Source of the DNA: JAUYIW01 sp043818555
Lineage (GTDB): Bacteria > Patescibacteriota > Patescibacteriia > UBA9934
Direction: 5' to 3'
Length of the DNA: 18,792 nucleotides
Assembly: GCA_043818555.1 (NCBI GenBank)
Contig: JBDRFP010000015.1
Span: 1 to 18,792, forward strand
The translations under genes and the position numbers were made by a program. Under the pieces are notes generated by a model that was not told the DNA's origin, did not search any database, and was given only the letters and a program-made list of their open reading frames with translations. This document shows, one piece after another, positions 13,325-18,290 of the stretch. Numbering within the stretch: position 1 is the first letter of the stretch; each line of letters starts with the position of its first letter.

Positions 13325-14719
13325 TTAATTAGTAGCCACGCTGAATTCAATCAACGGATCTTCGATTGCGTCGCCGAGTGGATGAAGGTTTACTGCCGAG
13401 TCGGTCATTGTGATTATGTCGTCCCAAGACCAGCCGTAGGAAGTAAATACTGCTTCTGACGTGATTGGCAGGCGAGCGCCTTCGCTGAGCACATACACGG
13501 TTGGGCTCTCATCCGACTTGATGAGATAGCCGTCAGGTAGCGTGAGCGGCGCACCTTCTGCAAACTGTTCGACGACCATTGGCGGTACAGATTGAAGATT
13601 CGCATTAGGGAATTGGGCACTAAGTATTGCTTTATCTATAATTGCGTGGCGGTAGCCGTCCTGAACGTAGAAGACCGCTCCGTTTGTGTTTAGCTGGAGA
13701 AGTTGTTCGTACGGGTCAGCGCTGGCTGACGTGATCGGCAATCCGGCGTCGAAGAAGGCCAGATCATCATTTGAGATGCTTGTGATTTCATCTTCCATAA
13801 AGCCGATCGATCGGAAGGTTTCCATCGAATCGATGTGGCGGAGCGCGTCATCGACTAACAAATAAATACTGCCGTCGTAGTCTTGGAGAAGGGAATAGTT
13901 AGGAAAACTGATTGGTCGGCCGTCTGGGTAGGCGTCGAGCGCGGTTTTTGCAACTTCGATCATATTGCCAGGGTTGAACCGACTCATCAGCGCGCTCCAG
14001 CTTTGGATCGGTCGCTTGTAACCAAATTCGATTAGGTAAACTCCGGATTCGCCTGCGATTTTCAAAAGAGACCCTGACGGGTACTGAACGCTAAACCATC
14101 GGTCCCAAATGCGTGTGAAGTTTTCGTTTCCGTGAATGTGTGGCGTGTAGGCGTACAGAGCGGCTGTGGCTGCGTTTTCCGGGATGATGATTTCGTCGTC
14201 AATCTCAATTGGAATGCCCGGACCGTACTTGCCCTGCGTTGATCCGTACTGTTCAATGTCGGCCAAGTAGCCTTCACTAAACTGCATAGCCGCTGAGTTC
14301 ACTTGTTTGCCAAATCCTTTCCACCTTTGAATAGACGAGTCGCTCATTGAACAATCATCACAAACCGCATAGCCAGTTGCCCAGTCAAGCTGTTTTTGAG
14401 TTGGGTCGTCGTCTTCAACAAGGCTCTGTTCTTTCTGAAGAAGAACAAGCAAGAATTTAGGACTAATGTTGTAGTTCTGGGCCGCTGTCCAAATAATATC
14501 AGCTGCATAGCGAACGTCGCCCTCCCAGTCTTCTGTTTTTAGGTCACCAAGAGCACCACGGTCTAGAAAGTGTTGGATCTGATTAAAATCAAGCGCAAAT
14601 GGATTAGTTAAATCCCAGTCGCTAATTAGGTAGTTTGGGTTGAATGCAAAAGCCCTGGCCGGAGCAAGGGTCAGAAATAGGGCAATTAATGCCGCCCAAA
14701 TATAGGTCCTATAGGTCAT
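13325..14719 (-). CDS. Secreted protein: lysozyme/transglycosylase-like head with four C-terminal repeats
   Basis: The 464-residue product starts with a signal peptide (MTYRTYIWAALIALFL, cut probably after ARAFA at residue 25). Residues about 60-210 resemble lysozyme-like muralytic domains, with NISPKFLLVLLQKEQSL placing a candidate catalytic Glu (E97) in the usual helix, then DWATGYAVC and a YTPHIHGNENFTRIWDRWF region. Residues about 215-271, 275-331, 338-393 and 397-451 are four diverged repeats of roughly 57 residues, each with a VYL/IYL-type strand, a (K/R)xPI or RHI element and a closing G-x-P(I/L) turn, likely a cell-wall or glycan-binding array. The start at 14719 is preferred to the in-frame ATG at 14746 because it gives a proper signal peptide and follows a -10 box. 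Hydrolytic activity is inferred. Confidence 0.7.
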   Translation of the reverse strand: MTYRTYIWAALIALFLTLAPARAFAFNPNYLISDWDLTNPFALDFNQIQHFLDRGALGDLKTEDWEGDVRYAADIIWTAAQNYNISPKFLLVLLQKEQSLVEDDDPTQKQLDWATGYAVCDDCSMSDSSIQRWKGFGKQVNSAAMQFSEGYLADIEQYGSTQGKYGPGIPIEIDDEIIIPENAATAALYAYTPHIHGNENFTRIWDRWFSVQYPSGSLLKIAGESGVYLIEFGYKRPIQSWSALMSRFNPGNMIEVAKTALDAYPDGRPISFPNYSLLQDYDGSIYLLVDDALRHIDSMETFRSIGFMEDEITSISNDDLAFFDAGLPITSASADPYEQLLQLNTNGAVFYVQDGYRHAIIDKAILSAQFPNANLQSVPPMVVEQFAEGAPLTLPDGYLIKSDESPTVYVLSEGARLPITSEAVFTSYGWSWDDIITMTDSAVNLHPLGDAIEDPLIEFSVATN

Positions 14720-14727
14720 ATTGTTAC

Positions 14728-14737
14728 CATTATAACA
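14728..14737 (-). promoter_or_regulatory. Extended -10 promoter of the secreted-protein/priA/def/fmt operon
   Basis: On the - strand TGTTATAAT (TG-N-TATAAT; hexamer at 14729-14734) lies nine bases before the ATG, so the message would begin one or two bases before the start codon. No good -35 box is seen. Confidence 0.6.
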
Positions 14738-14749
14738 CAAATACATAAT

Positions 14750-14794
14750 TTAACCTCTGGGGTTAAACCTCCGGTGTTTAACCCCAGAGGTTAA
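14750..14794. repeat. Perfect 19-bp inverted repeat related to the AACCTTCAGGGTT family
   Basis: TTAACCTCTGGGGTTAAAC (14750-14768) and GTTTAACCCCAGAGGTTAA (14776-14794) are exactly complementary around a 7-base loop. It lies directly upstream of the operon promoter at 14728-14737. The theme TTAACCTnnnGGGTTAA is shared with the palindrome at 4201. Confidence 0.9.
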
Positions 14795-14937
14795 GGGATT
14801 GTATCCATTTTGGGCTAGTATTAGCCACTAGGACTTGACCCCGTTAGAAGTGCAGTGTTTTCAGGGTGGATATGTGCATGGGTCGGTTTTGTGGCCAATT
14901 TGAGCCTATTCTTACTGCGATCGAAACTTCAACGGGG

Positions 14938-14966
14938 TTGACAAAAGTGCGAAAATGTGCTATTAT
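14938..14966 (+). promoter_or_regulatory. Consensus sigma-70-type promoter
   Basis: TTGACA (14938-14943), exactly 17 bases, then TATTAT (14961-14966). Start of transcription would be near 14973. The -35 box is overlapped by one arm of an inverted repeat. Confidence 0.82.
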
Positions 14967-14982
14967 ATATTACTAATCAATC

Positions 14983-15072
14983 ATGCCCGTACCGTACCAA
15001 CTTAAGAGCGAGAGAGACCCTGGCCCAGGGGAAAGGGCGAAAATCAGCGAGAATTTAGAATTTAGTTTCTAG
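14983..15072 (+). CDS. Possible 29-residue leader peptide
   Basis: ATG at 14983, about ten bases after the predicted transcript start, opens a 29-codon frame (MPVPYQLKSERDPGPGERAK and on) that stops at TAG 15070-15072, one base before the first arm of an antiterminator-like hairpin. Placement fits a leader peptide whose translation would influence the following terminator. It matches no known peptide and has no run of one amino acid, so it may be chance or part of a structured RNA. Confidence 0.35.
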   Translation: MPVPYQLKSERDPGPGERAKISENLEFSF

Positions 15073-15137
15073 AATCTGAAAGCTGGTTTAGGCAGATTTT
15101 GGTAACTCTTTCAGATTTACTAAGATCTGCCTTTTTT
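15073..15137 (+). terminator. Attenuator-like element: alternative hairpins with terminator
   Basis: Terminator hairpin: 15090-15105 pairs with 15117-15132 over 16 bp including two G-U, with an 11-base loop and T6 (15132-15137). Competing hairpin: AATCTGAAAG (15073-15082) pairs perfectly with CTTTCAGATT (15108-15117), which is the loop of the terminator. The two are either mutually exclusive or form an H-type pseudoknot. Confidence 0.75.
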
Positions 15138-15185
15138 GGAAAATTTCTCAAGTTCAACTAGAACATACAAAATAGGAGGTAAGAG

Positions 15186-15470
15186 ATGACTAAACTGAAA
15201 CTCATCGATGTACTGAAGTCGAGAGAACTCCGACATTGCATTTTCCCAAGCCGCTTCCCATCGGCCGGTGATCTCATCACCGTCGACGAGCCGACACCGG
15301 AACGGCCCGCGAGGAACATACAGGTGGTCGTCTACGCCACCGAGATCGCTCATCCCAACGGACCGCACGCCTGGGTGTACGTGCTCCGCGACGACCAGAG
15401 GAACAACTGGATCGGTATCGTGGCCGCGATCAGGAGCGGCGCGAGGCCCGAGGAGCTGGAACTGCTCTAG
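15186..15470 (+). CDS. Small GC-rich protein of unknown function
   Basis: This 94-residue protein starts MTKLKLIDVLKSRELRHCIF, continues through a Pro/Arg-rich segment (about 34-43) and a predicted beta stretch (IQVVVYATEIA, then AWVYVLRDD, NNWIGIVAAI), and ends acidic. It has no signal peptide or membrane segment and one cysteine (C19). I recognise no family. AGGAGG lies six bases before the ATG, which firmly sets the start. Codons are strongly G/C-ending, unlike most neighbours. Expression would depend on read-through of the attenuator-like terminator 49 bases upstream. A 10-bp hairpin follows its stop. Confidence 0.75.
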   Translation: MTKLKLIDVLKSRELRHCIFPSRFPSAGDLITVDEPTPERPARNIQVVVYATEIAHPNGPHAWVYVLRDDQRNNWIGIVAAIRSGARPEELELL

Positions 15471-15477
15471 CCCACGT

Positions 15478-15506
15478 CCCCAGTCGAGTCGAGTATTCGA
15501 CTGGGG
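15478..15506 (+). terminator. GC-rich hairpin after the 94-residue gene
   Basis: CCCCAGTCGA (15478-15487) pairs perfectly with TCGACTGGGG (15497-15506). There is no T-run after it, so it may slow or stabilise the message 3' end rather than terminate efficiently. Confidence 0.5.
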
Positions 15507-15527
15507 AACAATCAATGTTCGGGAGAG

Positions 15528-15601
15528 AAGTCAAAAGTCAAAAAGTTATCAAGTCAAAAGTCCAAGGACTTTCAGACTTTAGACTTTATAGACTTTCGAC
15601 T
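15528..15601. repeat. Hairpin array of AAAGTC/GACTTT units
   Basis: Five AAGTC-type units (15528-15563) face five GACTT-type units (15566-15601) around a tight AAGTCC-AA-GGACTT centre (15558-15571). It separates the two GC-rich genes and resembles in design the spacer repeats at 9895, 12336 and 13225, with its own unit. Confidence 0.85.
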
Positions 15602-15663
15602 CATACTCTCACGACCATCGATGGTTCTAAACTCTCAAGCTCAACTTCAAAAAAACAACAACC

Positions 15664-15682
15664 GGGGCATTGCCCCAAAGGA
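15664..15682 (+). promoter_or_regulatory. Small hairpin plus ribosome binding site of the lipoprotein gene
   Basis: GGGGC (15664-15668) and GCCCC (15672-15676) form a hairpin directly ahead of AAAGGA (15677-15682), which lies six bases before ATG 15689. This supports the downstream start over the in-frame ATG at 15515, which would have to read through the AAAGTC array. Confidence 0.6.
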
Positions 15683-15688
15683 CGCAAC

Positions 15689-16174
15689 ATGCGTTTCAGC
15701 AATTTCTTCATGATCCTGGTGGCCCTGCTGGCCCTGACCACCGGCTGCGACGACGCTGCTGTTGGTGTCTGCTACGAAGGCGGCAAAGTCGTCTTCTGTG
15801 GCGGGTACGACGGCAGTGACAACGGCTACGGCGGAGCCTACGAAGGCGACGACGTCGTCGTTATCGAATGGGCACCACGCTACGACGGTCAGAGCAGCGC
15901 GCAGGTCACCTGCGTGTTCGACACCGATGCGGGTGACATCACCCAAGTCGGCGAGACCCATTCGTCGGGAGGGTACTACGAGTTCGTCTTCTACGATGTC
16001 CCCTCCCACTTCGACGCCGACTGCACAGGCGTCATCGACTACGGCTCCGGGCCCCAACAGCCCATGTTCTGCGACGAGTCGTCGCAGGGCGAGGTCACAC
16101 TCGTGACTTGGGAAAACGAGGCAGTGCAGAACTTCTGGGCGCGGAACTGCGAGCTGGACATCAACAACAGCTAG
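15689..16174 (+). CDS. Cysteine-rich lipoprotein of unknown function
   Basis: The 161-residue product has a clear lipoprotein signal peptide (MRFSNFFMILVALLALTTGC; lipobox cysteine C20), so it should be exported and lipid-anchored. The mature part is acidic and Gly/Asp/Tyr-rich, with a GGYDGSDNGYGGAYEGDD linker (38-55) and six further cysteines (C28, C37, C75, C112, C128, C154) that could form three disulfides in a beta-sandwich-like fold. No family is recognised. Like the preceding 94-residue gene it is GC-rich and has a ribosome binding site, and it is followed by a terminator. The two may be co-acquired. Confidence 0.82.
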   Translation: MRFSNFFMILVALLALTTGCDDAAVGVCYEGGKVVFCGGYDGSDNGYGGAYEGDDVVVIEWAPRYDGQSSAQVTCVFDTDAGDITQVGETHSSGGYYEFVFYDVPSHFDADCTGVIDYGSGPQQPMFCDESSQGEVTLVTWENEAVQNFWARNCELDINNS

Positions 16175-16190
16175 CTCACCGTGCCCCGTG

Positions 16191-16236
16191 ACCCCTGCAG
16201 TGCGATCAAGTTTACTTGGTCAGCGCTGTGGGGGTT
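16191..16236 (+). terminator. Terminator after the lipoprotein gene
   Basis: ACCCC at 16191 onwards pairs with GGGGGT ending near 16235, with GATCAAGT/ACTTGGTC inside and TTTT following. The stem is interrupted but long. Confidence 0.7.
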
Positions 16237-16248
16237 TTCGAATTGCAC

Positions 16249-16283
16249 AAGTATCCAGTAGCCAGCATACAGTAGTCAGTAGA
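16249..16283. repeat. Second CAGTAG short repeat patch
   Basis: AGTATCCAGTAG and CAGTAGTCAGTAG are shared with the patch at 8893-8929. It lies between two terminators and is non-coding. Confidence 0.55.
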
Positions 16284-16310
16284 GAAATCGATCAAAATAA
16301 GGTAAATCAT

Positions 16311-16357
16311 AAAAAACGGGCACTTAAGGTCCGTACGGGCCTTAAGTCACCGTTTTT
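16311..16357. terminator. Bidirectional terminator over the 3' end of the GIY-YIG gene
   Basis: AAAAACGG and ACTTAAGG on the left (16312-16329) pair with CCTTAAGT and CCGTTTTT on the right (16340-16357). T-runs flank both sides. It includes the stop and last codons of the GIY-YIG gene. Confidence 0.8.
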
Positions 16358-16580
16358 CTTTTTTTACCCTAGTCCATCGTTTGATTTGCGCTTCTCTTTT
16401 TCTGGCATCAGTCAAATTATCATATTTTTCAATGTAGATAATGTTAACAGGTCGCCTCTGTTTTGTGTATTGTGCTCCCTTGCCCGTATTATGGCGTTTT
16501 TCTCTAGATGCGGTATCAGTACAGCAGCCTGTATAAAGCGAGTGATCACTACAGCGAGCCAAGTAAACAAAATACTTCAT
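16347..16580 (-). CDS. GIY-YIG nuclease-domain protein (UPF0213/YhbQ-like)
   Basis: The 77-residue protein is essentially one GIY-YIG domain: YFVYLARCSDHSLYTGCC (3-20) carries the VYL...LYTG form of the motif. ASREKRHNTGKGAQYT supplies the conserved Arg and HNxGKGAxYT, and EAQIKRW near the end gives the metal-binding Glu. Small stand-alone members are common and their substrate is unclear. It starts 116 bases after the 3' end of tRNA-Ala on the same strand and may be transcribed with it. No Shine-Dalgarno sequence is seen. Confidence 0.88.
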   Translation of the reverse strand: MKYFVYLARCSDHSLYTGCCTDTASREKRHNTGKGAQYTKQRRPVNIIYIEKYDNLTDARKREAQIKRWTRVKKEKR

Positions 16581-16696
16581 ATAAATATCAATTTGCGCCC
16601 TTCGGCTCCCTTACAAAAAACATGGGTCGCTCAGGGCATTCGCCTCACTTCTCACAATTCGCGGTGGAACACCATGAGCGAACGAAGTGAGTCGAA

Positions 16697-16773
<77 letters not shown>

Positions 16774-16784
16774 GTTTCGGAAGT

Positions 16785-16813
16785 ATTGTAGTCAAATGGA
16801 CGGTTTTAGTCAA
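16785..16813 (-). promoter_or_regulatory. Promoter of tRNA-Ala
   Basis: On the - strand TTGACT (16808-16813), 17 bases, then TACAAT (16785-16790). The tRNA begins twelve bases beyond. Its -35 box lies three bases from the -10 element of the divergent gene at 16833. Confidence 0.75.
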
Positions 16814-16815
16814 TG

Positions 16816-16824
16816 TGTTACAAT
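16816..16824 (+). promoter_or_regulatory. Extended -10 of the HExxH gene (leaderless start)
   Basis: TG-T-TACAAT (16816-16824) lies eight bases before ATG 16833, so transcription would begin a base or two before the start codon. It supports 16833 over the in-frame ATG at 16815, which lies upstream of this element's likely start site. Confidence 0.6.
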
Positions 16825-16832
16825 GGTTGCAT

Positions 16833-17660
16833 ATGAAGTCACCAGAATCGCGGCCTCCACAAGTCGAACGAGAAAAATCACCAGAGGAACAGAAGCGTCA
16901 GGCATATTTTGGAGCCGTGTTCCAATGGATGGACAAGTTGACGTCAGATCGTCCGCCCGAGGTTGAAAAGAAGTTATCAAAATTGCCTCGCTCTCGGCAG
17001 CTTGGAGCGGCATTTGTTCCAACCGCATTGTTTTCTGCATTGGTCGGGTGTACAAATTTTGACATCGTTGAGTGCACTCAGGACGAGAGCGACTACCTTA
17101 CCGCAATGCAAAATTGGATAGTTAACCACTCAGACGAAATACAGGCCGAAATGGATATTATGTGGCCTAATGCGCAAATTACAGGATCGGAATTGTCCCG
17201 CGCGGTCGCAACGGCTCAGATAGAATGCGGAGTCCAGGTATCGGGGATGGATGAGTTTGGAGGTGAGGCTCTTGATAATTCAACGATGGTGATAGATGTT
17301 AACGATGCAAGCTTTAGGCAGGGCCTCGAATTGTATAAAGAGTACAAGTGGGTTGGAGATTTTTCTATGGATGAGTTGGTGCAAATTCATGAAGAGGGTA
17401 CCGATGAAGTTTCTAGTCTTGACCTGCGATATTATAACGAAGCAATTTATTTAAACGCCGACATCGTGGCGCATGAAACTGCGCATTTTTTGCTGGGAAG
17501 CCATGCCACAGGTGATCAAAAACAAGCCGAAAGCATTGTAAGAGAACAGGGGAGGCTTGATGAGATGTACGAGGTGGATGAAATATATGCCTGGGGCGGA
17601 GCTGCAAGGTATGCTGCGGTAGACTGGACAGACGAGATGATCGACGAGATTTATAGATAA
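16833..17660 (+). CDS. HExxH zinc-metalloprotease-like membrane/lipoprotein, paralogue 1
   Basis: The 275-residue protein has three parts. Residues 1-54 are charged and helical (SPEEQKRQAYFGAVFQW, then EKKLSKLPRS). Residues 57-73 are hydrophobic and end in ALVGC (C73), a lipobox-like site but with an unusually long segment ahead of it. Residues 74-275 should be outside the membrane and contain HETAHFLLGSH (H214, E215, H218, H224), an HExxH zinc motif with a third His at the metzincin-like distance, but with Gly one place later than in classical metzincins. A truncated paralogue starts at 18291 with the same N-terminal design and the cysteine at the same position. Substrate is unknown. An alternative is a non-proteolytic metal-binding surface protein. 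Confidence 0.68.
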   Translation: MKSPESRPPQVEREKSPEEQKRQAYFGAVFQWMDKLTSDRPPEVEKKLSKLPRSRQLGAAFVPTALFSALVGCTNFDIVECTQDESDYLTAMQNWIVNHSDEIQAEMDIMWPNAQITGSELSRAVATAQIECGVQVSGMDEFGGEALDNSTMVIDVNDASFRQGLELYKEYKWVGDFSMDELVQIHEEGTDEVSSLDLRYYNEAIYLNADIVAHETAHFLLGSHATGDQKQAESIVREQGRLDEMYEVDEIYAWGGAARYAAVDWTDEMIDEIYR

Positions 17661-17661
17661 A

Positions 17662-17667
17662 TATAAT
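17662..17667 (+). promoter_or_regulatory. TATAAT box of the MazG-type gene
   Basis: TATAAT lies exactly seven bases before ATG 17675 and directly after the previous stop codon, which would place the RNA 5' end at or next to the start codon. No -35 box is evident. Confidence 0.5.
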
Positions 17668-17674
17668 TTCGTTT

Positions 17675-18004
17675 ATGAACTTTGAAGAATATCAAACAAA
17701 GTCGCGCAAGACGGCGGTTTACCCGGACGCGGGAAACAACATCACTTATCCAACCCTTGGGCTCGCTAGCGAGGCTGGTGAGGTGGCAAATAAGGTAAAG
17801 AAGATTTTCAGAGATGATGGTGGGGAAGTGACCGATCAAAAACTCGAAGAGTGCAAGAAGGAGATTGGCGATGTGCTATGGTACTGCGCTCAACTTGCAA
17901 CCGAACTTGGGCTGTCGCTCGACGAGATTGCAGAACTCAATATCGAACGACTTTATTCACGAATGGATCGCGGAACCCTGCATGGCGACGGCGATGATCG
18001 ATAA
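17675..18004 (+). CDS. MazG-like nucleoside triphosphate pyrophosphohydrolase
   Basis: This 109-residue all-helical protein hydrolyses NTPs or dNTPs to monophosphates and pyrophosphate, a house-cleaning role. The Mg-binding pattern is visible as SEAGEV (E33, E36) followed by KKEIGDVLWY (E63, D66), the ExxE...ExxD signature of the MazG superfamily. Length fits the single-domain, phage-like group rather than two-domain MazG. It starts 14 bases after the HExxH gene and is followed eight bases later by the DUF5654-like gene. Preferred nucleotide unknown. Confidence 0.9.
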   Translation: MNFEEYQTKSRKTAVYPDAGNNITYPTLGLASEAGEVANKVKKIFRDDGGEVTDQKLEECKKEIGDVLWYCAQLATELGLSLDEIAELNIERLYSRMDRGTLHGDGDDR

Positions 18005-18005
18005 T
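18000..18005 (+). promoter_or_regulatory. GATAAT box of the DUF5654-like gene
   Basis: GATAAT lies seven bases before ATG 18013, the same geometry as TATAAT before 17675, and overlaps the upstream stop codon. It is a weak call on its own and gains support from the repeated geometry. Confidence 0.4.
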
Positions 18006-18012
18006 CAATATT

Positions 18013-18288
18013 ATGAAATGGTTTAAACGTATCAAAAATGGTTCCGACGAAGTCAAAAAGGCTATTAGAACCAAAGTATCAACTTACATTCTTGCTGGCC
18101 TGGGACTAGTTTCCGGCCTAGCTTGGAACGACGCTATCAAAGAGTTAATCAATGTAATGTTCCCTGGCGATGAACAGGGCTTAATCGCCAAGTTTATTTA
18201 CGCCGGCGCTGTAACGATATTTGTGGTGATTGCCACTCTAGTCGTTACAAAGTTATTCAAGGCCGAAGAGGAAGCGAAGAAGAAATAA
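18013..18288 (+). CDS. Small two-helix membrane protein, DUF5654-like
   Basis: This 91-residue protein has a basic N-terminus (MKWFKRIKNGSDEVKKAIRT), a first hydrophobic segment containing YILAGLGLVSGLAWNDAIKELI (about 25-46), a second (about 60-81, IYAGAVTIFVVIATLVVTKL) and a Lys/Glu tail. The LVSGLAWNDAIK pattern matches small uncharacterised proteins grouped as DUF5654 that are common in Patescibacteria and archaea, from memory. The role is unknown. It lies between the two HExxH-family paralogues. Confidence 0.78.
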   Translation: MKWFKRIKNGSDEVKKAIRTKVSTYILAGLGLVSGLAWNDAIKELINVMFPGDEQGLIAKFIYAGAVTIFVVIATLVVTKLFKAEEEAKKK

Positions 18289-18290
18289 AT

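Larger units (their letters stand above)
14720..15185. other. 466-base divergent intergenic/leader region
   Basis: It contains the - strand operon promoter, a perfect 19-bp inverted repeat, a long-range inverted repeat (14835-14851 with 14926-14941), a consensus + strand promoter (14938-14966), a 29-codon small ORF, two competing hairpins ending in a T6 terminator (15073-15137), and the ribosome binding site of the next gene. Confidence 0.75.

Noticed and set aside
15515..15688. Upstream start of the lipoprotein
   Set aside because: It would translate the AAAGTC hairpin array and bury the signal peptide. ATG 15689 has a ribosome binding site and gives a proper lipobox.
15647..16057. 136-codon - strand frame opposite the lipoprotein
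   Set aside because: High GC content favours long antisense frames, and the + strand has a signal peptide, lipobox and ribosome binding site.
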